A DNA stretch of 64,000 bases from Cellvibrionaceae bacterium AOL6 (GCA_003265435.1 NOXC01000001.1:434001-498000), one strand, 5' to 3'; shown: positions 1-9,346, counted from the first letter of the stretch. Program-made: numbers and translations. Notes: generated by a model not told the origin, from the sequence alone.

Positions 1-592
1 GAATGATGTGCTGGGCGGTGGACGGTAACGGCGGCAGTTCGAGCGTTTCTTCGAGACGCTGGCGAATGCGGCGCTCGGTGAACTGTTTGACGGAGTCGAT
101 GATGCGGGATTCGTCTCGACTGCGCTCAAGACTCAAGGTAGGGGCACTGGTAGAGAACTCAGCGATCTTCGCTCGGCCACACAGGGCAGTAAAACTCGCT
201 TGCGGCATGCGAATCAAATGACGCCCGTCGCCGGTATCTAGTGCGACGTGTTTGAAGCGGTCCATCGCGGAGGATGAGATCACCGGCAAATCCTGCCAGC
301 CGGGAATGGCCGGCACGGAGAGGAGTTCAGAGCAGGCGTAGTGGCGGCGTACCTCGCTCATACTGAGGGCCTCCACGCGCGACTTAAAATGCACGTTGAG
401 TTGGTCGAGGTCGATCAAGTGATCCTGAGGCACCAGTATCAGCGCACTGGGCTGGCCGTCCTGACCGGCAATCATCGCTCTGACAATACCACTGTCAGGG
501 TCGACAATGCTGAATGCCTGTTGCGCTACCACGGTGTAGGTCACCGATTCGTGTTGCTGCAACAATGCTAGGAGTGTTGCCGAGACTGCCAA
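1..592 (-). CDS. YbaK-like/HDOD domain protein, 3' end outside the window
   Basis: An open frame reads leftward from a TTG at 590-592 to the window edge without a stop. A GGAGG lies six bases before the TTG, which decides the start. The first ~150 residues resemble the YbaK/aminoacyl-tRNA deacylase-like domain found at the N terminus of some HDOD proteins. The last visible residues, LPPLPSTAQHI, match the opening of an HDOD domain (a signalling relative of HD phosphohydrolases). The protein is probably a cytoplasmic signalling protein. The HDOD part lies mostly outside the window. The gene stands alone, with about 245 bp of non-coding sequence between it and recG. The family call rests on motif memory, and the deacylase-like part may be catalytically inactive. 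Confidence 0.72.
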   Translation of the reverse strand, partial: MAVSATLLALLQQHESVTYTVVAQQAFSIVDPDSGIVRAMIAGQDGQPSALILVPQDHLIDLDQLNVHFKSRVEALSMSEVRRHYACSELLSVPAIPGWQDLPVISSSAMDRFKHVALDTGDGRHLIRMPQASFTALCGRAKIAEFSTSAPTLSLERSRDESRIIDSVKQFTERRIRQRLEETLELPPLPSTAQHII

Positions 593-836
593 TTCCAACC
601 TCCATCAGTAGGAATACGAATTACCGCTATCGGTCTGCTGGTCAAATTGGCGAAAAAATGAACCCGATGTGTGCGTAAAATTTGGTCGAATAGGGCGAGA
701 CGTGCCGCAAAGTCGGGTTTTCGCGCCTCAGAAACTATACTTCAGCGACGCCGATGGAAAAAATGCTTTTCGCGCCAGACGGATTAAGATGCCAACCTCG
801 TCATAAATTCACACGAATATTAGGGGTATTTCCGCG

Positions 837-2921
837 TTACGCGAGGGCATAGTGTTGGCGTCGCCCAAACCAGCGGTCAACGAGCTTTTGTGCGGCCTCG
901 GGGTGCGCGTCTAACAGGCGTAAGCCGCATTCCTGTACGGCGGAGAACAAATGGGCGTCGCGTTGGTGGTCGGCGATGCGGTACAGCATATCGCCTGCTT
1001 GCCGCGTGCCGAGAAACTCGCCCGGCCCGCGCATTTCGAGATCCCGCTCCGCGATTTGAAAGCCATCGTTGGTTTCGCGCAGGATTTGCAGCCGTGCCTT
1101 CCCTTCCCGCGATAACTTGTCGCCGTAGAGCAGGATGCAATGACTCTCCTCGCTACCTCGGCCGACGCGCCCTCGCAGCTGATGCAGCTGAGCAAGACCC
1201 AGGCGCTCGGGGTTCTCGATGATCATCACGCTGGCGTTGGGCACATCCACACCGACTTCGATGACCGTGGTGGCGACAAGCAAGCGTGCCTCACCCTGTT
1301 TAAACGCGGCCATCCTCTCTTCTTTTTCTTGCGCCTTGAGTCGCCCGTGGACCAGTGCGACACCGGTTTCCGGCAGCGCGGTGCTCAGGGTTTCAAAGGT
1401 GTCTTCGGCATTGGCCGCACTGAGGGTCTCGGATTCTTCTATCAGCGGGCAGACCCAATAGACCTGCCTGCCCTCGGCGATCGCGGCCCGCACTCGTTCA
1501 ATTACAGCGACTTTGCGGTCCTGACTGATAACCACGGTTTGCACGGGTTTGCGACCGGGCGGCAGTTCGTCAATGATCGAGAAGTCCAATTCGGCATAAC
1601 TCGTCATCGCCAGTGTTCGCGGGATGGGGGTGGCGGTCATCACCAACTGGTGGGGTACGCTGTCGTCGTCATTTTTACCGCGTAAGCTGAGGCGTTGATG
1701 GACGCCGAAACGGTGTTGCTCGTCAATGACGGCCAGTGCCAGGCAGCGAAAACGGACGGGTTCTTCGAACAGCGCGTGGGTGCCGATAACGATATCGGTT
1801 TCTCGCTGGTGCAGGCGCTCAAGCACCTCTCGTTTTTGTTTGGCGGTGAGGCGGCCAACCAACCACTCCACCTTAAGGCCAAGCGGTTCAAACCAGCGGC
1901 GGAAGTTCTGCAAATGCTGTTCGGCCAAAATTTCAGTTGGCGCAACGACCGCCACCTGGTAACCCGCCTGCACCGTCGCATAAGCCGCCATCGCGGCGAC
2001 CAGTGTTTTCCCGGAACCGACATCACCCTGGACCATACGCAACATCGGTTTGGACGCATTAAGATCCCTCGCCACTTCGGCCGTCACCCGTTCTTGTGCC
2101 GCGGTGGGTGAAAAGGGCAATTGATCCAGTAGAGGTTGAATAGCGTTCCGGTTTAGCGTGACCGTGGGCGCATCGAAGCGTCGATTTTCCGCTCGAATAA
2201 ACTGTTTGACGAGAAAATGAGCGAGCAGCTCCTCAAACGCGAGCCGTTGCTGATAAGGGTGTTGCCCGGCAAGTAACTGCTGGATATCGGCGTCTGCAGG
2301 CGGAAAATGCACGTAGGCCAAGGCTTCCGCCAACGAATGGACACGAAAGCGGTGATTGTCCATGTCGGGCAGGAGCTCTTCTGGCGGGCTCTGGGCGAGA
2401 AATTCGATGGCTTGTTGGGTCAGCGCACGCATGCGCGGCTGACTCACGCCCTCTGTCAGAGGGTAAATGGGGGTCAGTCGGGCTTCTGTTTCTTGTGCGT
2501 TCTCGGGCGTATCAAAGAATTCGTATTCGGGGTGATACATCTCGGGCCCGGCTGGACCCGGCCTGACTTCTCCGAAGAGGCGCAATACCCTGCCCTGCTC
2601 AAAACTGTTTTTCTGCGCGGCATTAAAGTGGAAAAAACGCAGTGACATCACTCCGCTGTCGTCTTCAACCTTGACCTGTAAGCTTCGCCTTCGACCGAAT
2701 ACGATACGAGCGTCGAGCACTGAGGCCTGCAACATCGCGACGTCGTTCAGGCGCAGCGAGGCAATGCTGCGTATGCGTGTTCGATCGACGTAACGTTGTG
2801 GGAGGTGGAATAGCAGATCTTGCACCGACTGGATGTCCAGTCGGGCCAGTGTTTGAGCGAACTTATTGCCGACCCCTTTTAGAGCCGTGACCTCGAGCTT
2901 ACTGAGCGAGGGGACCTGCAC
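837..2921 (-). CDS. recG: ATP-dependent DNA helicase RecG
   Basis: RecG remodels stalled replication forks and branch-migrates Holliday junctions. The 694 residues match the usual length. The order is an N-terminal helix-hairpin-helix-like start (LKGVGNKFAQTLARLDI), an OB-fold wedge domain, then the two helicase lobes. Walker A is GDVGSGKT, the DEAD-box variant is DEQHRFGV, and motif VI is QLRGRVGRG. The C-terminal TRQAGDML region is typical of RecG. The start codon is GTG. The gene sits 21 bp downstream of oxyR on the same strand, the oxyR-recG order known in Pseudomonas, so the two are probably co-transcribed. Confidence 0.97.
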   Translation of the reverse strand: MQVPSLSKLEVTALKGVGNKFAQTLARLDIQSVQDLLFHLPQRYVDRTRIRSIASLRLNDVAMLQASVLDARIVFGRRRSLQVKVEDDSGVMSLRFFHFNAAQKNSFEQGRVLRLFGEVRPGPAGPEMYHPEYEFFDTPENAQETEARLTPIYPLTEGVSQPRMRALTQQAIEFLAQSPPEELLPDMDNHRFRVHSLAEALAYVHFPPADADIQQLLAGQHPYQQRLAFEELLAHFLVKQFIRAENRRFDAPTVTLNRNAIQPLLDQLPFSPTAAQERVTAEVARDLNASKPMLRMVQGDVGSGKTLVAAMAAYATVQAGYQVAVVAPTEILAEQHLQNFRRWFEPLGLKVEWLVGRLTAKQKREVLERLHQRETDIVIGTHALFEEPVRFRCLALAVIDEQHRFGVHQRLSLRGKNDDDSVPHQLVMTATPIPRTLAMTSYAELDFSIIDELPPGRKPVQTVVISQDRKVAVIERVRAAIAEGRQVYWVCPLIEESETLSAANAEDTFETLSTALPETGVALVHGRLKAQEKEERMAAFKQGEARLLVATTVIEVGVDVPNASVMIIENPERLGLAQLHQLRGRVGRGSEESHCILLYGDKLSREGKARLQILRETNDGFQIAERDLEMRGPGEFLGTRQAGDMLYRIADHQRDAHLFSAVQECGLRLLDAHPEAAQKLVDRWFGRRQHYALA

Positions 2922-2942
2922 CGGGCGTCAACTTCGCGATGA

Positions 2943-3857
2943 TCAGTGTACGATGCTGCAACTGCTGATCGAGTCGCGCAGTACATCGATGGCTTTCAAG
3001 CGCGGGAAGCTCGCCCGCCAGGCAAGCGCCACCGTGCGCTTGGGCGCGGGATGCGTGAACGGGCGCGTCACCAGCATGTCTGCGGCACCGAGACCGGCCG
3101 TCGCGGCGGAGGCCGGGAGCACGGTGATGCCCAAGCCTGAGGCGACCATGTATTTGAGGGTTTCAAGCGAACTGCCCTCTGCGGCGGTGCGCAGTTTACC
3201 GGGCTGATCATCCAGTGAGGGTTTGAGATTGGGGCAGTACTCCAACACCTGATCGCGAAAACAATGGCCTTCGCCTAGCAGCAGGACATTGTATTCGTTC
3301 AAGGCGTCGGGCGAGATGGCGGCGCGCTCCGCTAAGGGGTGGCTCTTTTCCATCATCACAACAAACTCTTCTTCATACAGCGGTTGGGTGACGACGTCTG
3401 CCTCGTTAAAAGGCAGCGCGACCACGATGGCATCGAGATCGCCCTGGCGAATGCGTCGGCGCAGGGTACCCGTGAAGCTCTCCTCCACATAAAGAGGCAT
3501 ATCTTTCGCGCGCTTTTGCAGTTCCGGAATCAAATGTGGCAGCAGGTAGGGGCCGATCGTGAAGATCGCACCAATCGCCATGGGACTGGTGAGCTGGTCT
3601 TTTCCGGCGCTGACGATGTCCTTGATCGCACTGGCCTGTTCCAGTACTTTCTGCGCTTGCTGCACTATTTTCTCGCCGAGTGGCGTTGGGTACACGCGCG
3701 TTTTCGAGCGCTCAAATATGGCGACGTCGAGCTCTTCTTCGAGCTTCTTAACGGCGATGCTGAGTGTCGGCTGAGAGACAAAACACCGCTCAGCCGCGCG
3801 GCCGAAGTGCTGTTCCTGAGCAAGCGTAACGATGTAGCGAAGTTCGGTCAGAGTCAT
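2943..3857 (-). CDS. oxyR: Peroxide-sensing LysR-type regulator OxyR
   Basis: This is a 304-residue LysR-type regulator. It has an N-terminal winged helix-turn-helix (HFGRAAERCFVSQPTLSIAV) and a C-terminal sensor domain. The two redox cysteines are at residues 199 and 208 (GHCFRDQVLEYC), the same numbers and spacing as in E. coli OxyR, where peroxide forms the Cys199-Cys208 disulfide that activates the protein. That spacing separates it from other LysR proteins. It probably controls catalase and alkyl-hydroperoxide reductase genes, which are not in this window. It lies upstream of recG on the same strand and diverges from the SDR gene at 3928; the 70-bp gap would hold both promoters. Confidence 0.96.
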   Translation of the reverse strand: MTLTELRYIVTLAQEQHFGRAAERCFVSQPTLSIAVKKLEEELDVAIFERSKTRVYPTPLGEKIVQQAQKVLEQASAIKDIVSAGKDQLTSPMAIGAIFTIGPYLLPHLIPELQKRAKDMPLYVEESFTGTLRRRIRQGDLDAIVVALPFNEADVVTQPLYEEEFVVMMEKSHPLAERAAISPDALNEYNVLLLGEGHCFRDQVLEYCPNLKPSLDDQPGKLRTAAEGSSLETLKYMVASGLGITVLPASAATAGLGAADMLVTRPFTHPAPKRTVALAWRASFPRLKAIDVLRDSISSCSIVH

Positions 3858-3927
3858 AGGCGGGCGTGTGTAATTGTGTAAATCTATCAGGGCCTGATCA
3901 TTTCATAAGTCTAACCTACGGAGCAAT

Positions 3928-4797
3928 ATGAATACAAAAGGCATTTTGTGGTTGGGTTTCGGCGATATCGCTGCGCGATGTTTGCCGCGTCTGCCGGCAG
4001 ACTGTGTTGTGTCAGCGGTGACGCGGCGCGAACGCTCGCTGGTCGCGCCGCACCGAAACCTATGCGCAGATGCAAGCGATGCCGGCGCGCTGCGTGAAGC
4101 GCTTGCCGAGGGCCCGGAAATCATTGTTCTGACACTGACGCCGGGCGAACGTTCGCCAGAAGCGTATCGTGCGCGCTACCTGGCCGTAGTCGAGACCTTG
4201 CTGACCGAACTTCAACAAACACAGCCTGCGCCGCGTCGTATTTTCTTCGTCTCTTCGACCAGCGTCTATGGGCAGAGTGCGGGTGAGTGGGTGACGGAAG
4301 CGTCGCCGGCGGAGCCGAGCAGCGACACGGCGAAGGTCTTGCGCGAGTGTGAGGCGCGATTGTGGCAGGCCGAGGTCCCCGTGACGGTAATCCGTTTTTC
4401 AGGCATTTATGGTCCGGGTCGCTGGCATTTATTAAAACAGGTGGTTGCGGGTCGGGCTGGGAATGCGGCGTGGACCAACCGTATCCACAGTGAAGATTGT
4501 GCCGGAGTGATTGCCTGGCTCATCAAGGCAGTGTTCGCAGAGCGACCCTTGCCGTCGTTGCTCCTTGCGTCGGATGCTCAGCCCGTTCGCGCCCACGACG
4601 TGAGGCAGTGGTTGGCAAATGCCATGCACTGTCGTCTGTCTCCGAGCGAGCAGAGCGACGGCGTGACGCTCGGGCGCCGCTGTGACAGCAGTCAGTTGCG
4701 CGCCTTGGGATACAGTTTCCAGTATCCGGGGTACCGGGAAGGCTTTGCGGAGTTAATTCCTCAGTTTCTGGCGCAGCAGCGCCAGCAGCAACAATAA
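3928..4797 (+). CDS. SDR-family NAD(P)-binding protein (YeeZ-like)
   Basis: The 289-residue protein begins with a Rossmann nucleotide-binding turn (LWLGFGDIAARCLP). It has the atypical or extended SDR features FFVSSTSVYG and a GIYGPGR segment, as in nucleotide-sugar epimerase-like proteins. Overall it resembles E. coli YeeZ, whose substrate is unknown. A GGAG precedes the ATG by about six bases. It diverges from oxyR and converges with the membrane-protein gene at 4817, with only 19 bp between stops. The fold is well supported; the reaction cannot be stated. Confidence 0.8.
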   Translation: MNTKGILWLGFGDIAARCLPRLPADCVVSAVTRRERSLVAPHRNLCADASDAGALREALAEGPEIIVLTLTPGERSPEAYRARYLAVVETLLTELQQTQPAPRRIFFVSSTSVYGQSAGEWVTEASPAEPSSDTAKVLRECEARLWQAEVPVTVIRFSGIYGPGRWHLLKQVVAGRAGNAAWTNRIHSEDCAGVIAWLIKAVFAERPLPSLLLASDAQPVRAHDVRQWLANAMHCRLSPSEQSDGVTLGRRCDSSQLRALGYSFQYPGYREGFAELIPQFLAQQRQQQQ

Positions 4798-4816
4798 GCC
4801 TAACTAGAAACAGGAC

Positions 4817-5383
4817 CTAGTAGTTCCCCAGCGCGCGGCTGACGTTTTCGCGTGCGTGACTGATCTGAGCGACGAAAATGGCTTTTTCGTTTGCGTCAAA
4901 ATCATAGGCCACCTGCCTCTGCTGGATGTAGGTTTGATCGAGATAACGCTCGAGACGATGGCTGTGCAGTGCATCCTCTCCGTAGAGGATGGCAATCCAC
5001 TCATTGCAGCATTGCAGGTAAAAGGACGGTGGCAGCGAAATGTGTGTGGAGAATTGGTAGTGCAGCCCTTTGAGGTTTCGCTCCCCGGGTGCGCGCAGTG
5101 AACGTGGCGTCAGCCAGGTGCTTAGGTAGCGACCCGGCAGCATCAATGTCTGGTAAAGGGCATTGATGACCCACAGCATCAATAACAGTGGGGATGCCGC
5201 AATCAGCAGGAGGGAAAACACGCATTGCGTTACCGGTGGGCTGGTGGTAAAGCGCCGCCACCATCGGGGGCGAGGCAGAAGTGCTCGCCAATACTGTCTA
5301 AACAATGCACGGCGCTGCCAGCGTCGCATTGCGCGGAAACACTCCGCTTCTTCCTTGGTCATGCGTCGCTCCAGCGCGGTCAC
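4817..5383 (-). CDS. Uncharacterised membrane protein downstream of hemH
   Basis: A 188-residue protein of unknown family. The N terminus is strongly basic and aromatic (RRALFRQYWRALLPRPRWWRRF). Residues ~52-85 form one long hydrophobic stretch or hairpin (FSLLLIAASPLLLMLWVI), and the C-terminal half is soluble. The GTG start lies four bases after the hemH stop, so the pair is almost certainly one transcript and may be translationally coupled. An ATG seven codons in is an alternative start. The tight linkage suggests, but does not show, a link to haem or membrane function. Confidence 0.7.
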   Translation of the reverse strand: MTALERRMTKEEAECFRAMRRWQRRALFRQYWRALLPRPRWWRRFTTSPPVTQCVFSLLLIAASPLLLMLWVINALYQTLMLPGRYLSTWLTPRSLRAPGERNLKGLHYQFSTHISLPPSFYLQCCNEWIAILYGEDALHSHRLERYLDQTYIQQRQVAYDFDANEKAIFVAQISHARENVSRALGNY

Positions 5384-5387
5384 AGCA

Positions 5388-6482
5388 TTAGCTCTCCGGG
5401 GTATTGTGTGGGCACTGTCGATAGCGGCTCGCGGTAGTCGGGTCGGCTGCGGGTAATTCCTCTATCCATTGATCGATGTTGTCCTGACACAGTTGCGTGA
5501 GCAGGCGGATATGATCGTCACTCGCGTTTAGCGCAGGGATATAGTGATAGGTCTCGCCCCCCGCTTCTTCAAAATATTCGCGATTCTCCTCACCGATTTC
5601 CTCGACCGTTTCGAGGCAGTCTGATGAAAAGCCTGGGCAAATCACCGCGACACTGTGTGTGCCTTTTGCGGCCAGAGTCTTGAGCGTTTCATCGGTATAA
5701 GGCTGTAGCCAAGGCTCTCGGCCGAAACGTGATTGGAAGCTGCTGGTGTATTGAGCGGGGCTCAAACCCAGTTTTTGTGCGACGAGGCGAGAGGTCTTCA
5801 AGCATTGGCAGTGGTAGGGGTCGCCTTGATGCAGGTAGCGCAGCGGTACACCGTGATACGAAAAGACGAGGTGCTCCTGTTGGCCGTGTGCGTCCCAATG
5901 CGCTCGGATGGTGTTCACCAGCGCGTCAATGTACAGCGGATGGGTGTGATATTCCGTATGGAAGCGCAGTTCAGGCAGCCATCGGCGCTGCGTAAAATCC
6001 GCCGCGAGGGCATCGAAGGTGCTGCCGGTGGTGGTGGCCGAATACTGAGGGTAGAGCGGCAGCACGAATAATTTTTGCACGCCACTGGCCATCATGTCGT
6101 CCAGCGTACTTGCGATGGAAGGGGTGCCGTAGCGCATGGCCCAGCGCACACAAACCTTGTCACCATATTGTTGTGTGAGCGCGTCGGCGAGTGCGTCGCA
6201 TTGGTCTGCGGTGTGCAGCGCAAGGGGGGAGCCTTTTTCTGTCCAGACGGTGGCGTAGGCTTCGGCGGATTTTGCCGGGCGGGTGCGCAAAATAATGCCG
6301 TTGAGAATGCACCACCAAAGTACGCGGGGTAATTCCACGACACGAGGGTCGGATAAAAACTGTTTGAGGTAGGGGCGCAGGGCTTGCGCTGTCGGCGCAG
6401 CGGGTGTGCCCAGATTCGTAATCAGGACGCCGACGCGAGGCGCCTGTCCGTGTTCAAAATGTTCGGTGTTCTTGTATTTCAT
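5388..6482 (-). CDS. hemH: Ferrochelatase
   Basis: Ferrochelatase inserts ferrous iron into protoporphyrin IX at the membrane face, the last step of haem synthesis. The 364-residue protein has family landmarks in order: GVLITNLGTP near the N terminus, VRWAMRYGTPSI, the metal-site histidine in VFSYHGVP, FQSRFGREPWLQPYT, and the acidic VICPGFSSDCLETVEEI segment. Length and motifs fit a full enzyme. It is the first gene of a two-gene unit with the membrane protein that follows. Haem demand nearby includes the c-type cytochromes at 31-34 kb. Confidence 0.97.
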   Translation of the reverse strand: MKYKNTEHFEHGQAPRVGVLITNLGTPAAPTAQALRPYLKQFLSDPRVVELPRVLWWCILNGIILRTRPAKSAEAYATVWTEKGSPLALHTADQCDALADALTQQYGDKVCVRWAMRYGTPSIASTLDDMMASGVQKLFVLPLYPQYSATTTGSTFDALAADFTQRRWLPELRFHTEYHTHPLYIDALVNTIRAHWDAHGQQEHLVFSYHGVPLRYLHQGDPYHCQCLKTSRLVAQKLGLSPAQYTSSFQSRFGREPWLQPYTDETLKTLAAKGTHSVAVICPGFSSDCLETVEEIGEENREYFEEAGGETYHYIPALNASDDHIRLLTQLCQDNIDQWIEELPAADPTTASRYRQCPHNTPES

Positions 6483-6583
6483 AGCGTATCCAGCCGTGCC
6501 TCCATCGCTTAGTGTAGCCTCAAAAGTGTCGACGCGGTCATTGGTTACGCCATGGCGGGCGTTAAGGTTTACCTATCGTTGTG

Positions 6584-7501
6584 TTATCCCAGCATGACAT
6601 AGGCGGCGATAGCCGCAGCTGCGATACCGACGAGTGCCAACAGCATCACGGGTACCGCGTTGCGGGGAGCGGGCTCTACCTGGACGGCACTGCTCGGTTT
6701 GGTGTCGGTGCTTGGGCTGTCGAGCGGGCGCTTGGGCGGCGCACGCCTTGGGCCCGCGGCTTTCGGACGCTCGGCCTTATGGCCCTGCTGGGTCGCGGCT
6801 TTGCGAATTTCCTCTTCGGATAACGCAGGTCGCACGGTGGTGACATTGGTGTTCTCACCCATGTCGCGATTGAAGGTTTTATCGAAGGCGGTCTGAGGGC
6901 CGATCACCTGAAAACGCAGCGTATCGAAAGCGATTTCGTCACCCGCTCGCACAATGGCCTTTTTCACTCGGCGGCCGTTCACAAAGGTGCCGTTGGAGGA
7001 TTCGAGATCCTCGATGTGTAAGCCGTCGTCGTGGACCTCAATTTTGGCGTGTTTTCGCGAGAGATGAACCACATTCAGACAAATGTCGCATTCGTTGGAG
7101 CGACCTAAAACATGGGTGGCTTCGAGTGGAAACGATTTTTTGGCCAGCGCGGTATTGTTGGCCTTCAGCGCCCACGAAACCAAAGACTCGGTTTTAATTT
7201 TGGGCTGGTGGTTCTTTTTGGGGTCGAGAATCTCGAATTCCCGCTCGCCCACGCGGAACAGGTCGCCGGGTTTCAGCGCGGCCGATTTTTGCAAAGGGGT
7301 GTCGTTGACCTGGACCAGGTCTCCACCGGCAATATTAAATAGCACGACGTCATCGCCGTTGACTTCAAGACCGGCATGAATGTCGCTGATACCCGGGCTG
7401 TGTACCGCGTATTGATTTTCTGCGCCCGAGCCGAACGTGTAGCGATTTTTTACGAGCCACTCCGTCTTGCCACCCTGACCCAGGACTTTGATTTGTAGCA
7501 T
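6584..7501 (-). CDS. Membrane-anchored double FHA-domain protein
   Basis: The 305-residue protein carries two forkhead-associated modules. The first (~1-95) is degenerate, while the second (~125-210) keeps the phosphothreonine-binding signature GRS, SRKHA and SSNGTFVNG. A basic, proline-rich linker follows, and then a single C-terminal transmembrane helix (VPVMLLALVGIAAAAIAAYVMLG). This topology puts the FHA domains in the cytoplasm. FHA proteins bind phosphothreonine partners of Ser/Thr kinases, but no kinase or phosphatase gene is nearby. The ATG is preceded by AAGGA. The domain call is firm; the partner is unknown. Confidence 0.85.
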   Translation of the reverse strand: MLQIKVLGQGGKTEWLVKNRYTFGSGAENQYAVHSPGISDIHAGLEVNGDDVVLFNIAGGDLVQVNDTPLQKSAALKPGDLFRVGEREFEILDPKKNHQPKIKTESLVSWALKANNTALAKKSFPLEATHVLGRSNECDICLNVVHLSRKHAKIEVHDDGLHIEDLESSNGTFVNGRRVKKAIVRAGDEIAFDTLRFQVIGPQTAFDKTFNRDMGENTNVTTVRPALSEEEIRKAATQQGHKAERPKAAGPRRAPPKRPLDSPSTDTKPSSAVQVEPAPRNAVPVMLLALVGIAAAAIAAYVMLG

Positions 7502-7687
7502 GTGGAGTCCTTGTGCTGACCTGTATTCAAGTGCGTTCAGTGGGAAGTTTTATATGCCAAAATATGACAGCATGTGTTTAAGGAGTCTAGCCAAAAACTC
7601 TGGAAACGCAGCGAATTAGCGCAAATTGACGAGCACTTAACATTTATCAGGGAGAGGCACACAATGAAGTATGCATTGGGAGGGCAT

Positions 7688-7711
7688 GTCGGCGATCGCG
7701 TGATCGCCGAC
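7688..7711 (-). terminator. Perfect 10-bp hairpin after the small acidic-tail protein gene
   Basis: GTCGGCGATC pairs with GATCGCCGAC around a four-base loop, starting about eight bases after the stop at 7719 on the minus strand. No T-run follows, so it may be an RNA-stabilising 3' hairpin rather than a strict intrinsic terminator. Confidence 0.5.
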
Positions 7712-7718
7712 GAAAGGC

Positions 7719-7931
7719 TTACTCAGCGTCGCCTTCTTCAGTGGATTCTTCAGCGGCTTCTTCCGCTGCAGGCTCCGGCTTTGGCTCAGGTTTCTTGAGC
7801 AAAGCTTCTTTGTACAAAATTTCTACTTTCGCGTCACCGTTGATCCACTTGGCGTTGCTACCACGCACCGCGTAGCGTCCGTCACGGCGCTTGAAAACGG
7901 TGTACTCGGCGGATTTCTTGACTACTTTCAT
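7719..7931 (-). CDS. Small conserved protein with acidic Ala/Glu tail
   Basis: The 70-residue protein starts MKVVKKSAEYTVFKRRDGRYAV, has a compact globular N-terminal half (~1-45), and ends in a low-complexity Glu/Ala/Pro tail. I recall similar short proteins in Pseudomonas with the same opening, where the function is unknown. An AGGA-type ribosome site precedes the ATG. It is flanked by non-coding DNA on both sides and followed by a strong hairpin, so it looks like its own transcription unit. Confidence 0.75.
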   Translation of the reverse strand: MKVVKKSAEYTVFKRRDGRYAVRGSNAKWINGDAKVEILYKEALLKKPEPKPEPAAEEAAEESTEEGDAE

Positions 7932-8019
7932 TAGCCTTTCCTGTGTCAGTTTATGTGATGGGGGTGCGCGTCTCAGGCGCGCGCGGATTGTACAGGCTCC
8001 GCGCGGCTAAGGCTACCCG

Positions 8020-8826
8020 TTAGTCCGCAACGGTAATGCGCTGAACGCCAGACCATTGCGCGCCCGGAGCAAGTTGTACCGGTGTACCTGCTTTAACGGC
8101 TTCGATGCAGAGCATGTTGCGATATTCCTCGTTCTCCAAGTCATGTATGCCCGCAGCGCCCTCCTCCCATGGGTTCCAGACGACGACGTCCGTGAAGCCT
8201 TCCTGTTGGATGATGCGCGTGCGGTTCTTCTCAATCAGGCTGACGCGTCCTGGAGTATCAAAGTACAGCCGATCGATGGGGCCGGTAATCGTGAGACGTT
8301 GTCCGGAATCGGTGTTGCGCTCGGTAAAAGGCGTGCCGTTGTCCCAATGTGAGCACCCCTTGAGGCCTTCAATCTCGCAACCTTTCGCCTGATCCACTGC
8401 GAAATAGGTATGCAATGCCGCGCTGAAATCGAAGGTGTCACTGCCTGTGTTCATCACATCCAGTTGCATATGCAGCGCGTGCGGCTCCAGGGTGGCGGTG
8501 AACAGTAAGGTGAAGTCGTGCGGCCAATGCGCTTTGCTGGTTTCGCTGCTTTCGAGTTTCAGCGTGACGGCGTGCTCCGCTTCATTGACGAGCTGCCATT
8601 CAAGGTTGCGCGCGAAGCCGTGCCGTGCGCCATCGCCCAGCGCGGCGAACTGCGGAAATATCACAGGTACGCCACCACGGATGGGCTTGCCCGGAGCAAA
8701 TTCTGCCGCCGTACTCATAAACAGTTGCTCTTCACCCTTCGTCTGCCATTGCGTTAAATGGGCGCCGTGATGGTACAGGGTGAATGTGCCGAGGTCGGTA
8801 TTCTTGGCTATGTGCTTCATCGTCAC
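8020..8826 (-). CDS. D-hexose-6-phosphate mutarotase (YeaD family)
   Basis: A 268-residue aldose-1-epimerase-fold protein that should interconvert anomers of hexose 6-phosphates in the cytoplasm. Visible family marks are GGVPVIFPQF, RHGFARN, the catalytic histidine region LHTYFAV and the acidic VWNPWEEG segment with the catalytic Glu, all as in E. coli YeaD. The listed start is GTG; an ATG two codons inside is the alternative. It lies just upstream of, and divergent from, the cellulase region, which may be chance. It could help sugar-phosphate metabolism after cellulose breakdown. Confidence 0.88.
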   Translation of the reverse strand: MTMKHIAKNTDLGTFTLYHHGAHLTQWQTKGEEQLFMSTAAEFAPGKPIRGGVPVIFPQFAALGDGARHGFARNLEWQLVNEAEHAVTLKLESSETSKAHWPHDFTLLFTATLEPHALHMQLDVMNTGSDTFDFSAALHTYFAVDQAKGCEIEGLKGCSHWDNGTPFTERNTDSGQRLTITGPIDRLYFDTPGRVSLIEKNRTRIIQQEGFTDVVVWNPWEEGAAGIHDLENEEYRNMLCIEAVKAGTPVQLAPGAQWSGVQRITVAD

Positions 8827-9150
8827 AGTGGTGTATTCCCGCTCTATTCGTTATAGACATGAGTACGCTCAGTCGGCGCCTCTCCCGACGGGCTATTCTA
8901 CCGACACATAGACTTGACGTCGTTGTTGATTGCAGGCCTGAACGGACGGGATGCCCGCGCCGTCCAAAACTCAACACGTGTTGCAGCCTACGTTGGGCAT
9001 TCTTCGCGGCGACTTGCGATTTTCAGCGCAATAATTTTAGTTGGTGGGCACTCACTAATTTTACCTTTTTCAGATCGTGACGGATGACACAAAAAATGAA
9101 TTTACCGGAAGACATTTCATCCTTACGTATTAGAAAAGGGAATGGGCGTT

Positions 9151-9164
9151 TGGAATCGGTTTCA
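9151..9164. promoter_or_regulatory. LacI-family operator-like palindrome 1
   Basis: TGGAATCGGTTTCA is a near-palindrome centred on CG and fits the general LacI/GalR-family pattern TGNAANCGNTTNCA at every defined position. It sits 577 bp upstream of the GH9 start. No LacI-type regulator gene is in the window. Confidence 0.55.
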
Positions 9165-9332
9165 TATCAGAAGTATGGGAATTTATATCACACCAAATCA
9201 CGAGTTGACGTCAAAATTTATTTTATTTCCAAAAAGATTGATTTCGATGACAACACATTTACGTGTTTATAATTTCTTTTTTTGATAAGCAGAATTAGTT
9301 GAAAGGAAAAAATATTCTCAGAAAAGTGTAAA

Positions 9333-9346
9333 TGAAACCGTTTCCG
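9333..9346. promoter_or_regulatory. LacI-family operator-like palindrome 2
   Basis: TGAAACCGTTTCCG matches the same LacI/GalR pattern as the box at 9151, except for the final base. It is 395 bp upstream of the GH9 ATG and is followed by a T-run. The two boxes lie 182 bp apart, a spacing compatible with DNA looping. Confidence 0.55.

Noticed and set aside
9084-9272. 62-codon plus-strand frame in the cellulase leader
   Set aside because: No clear ribosome site, no recognisable domain, and a LacI-type operator lies inside it.
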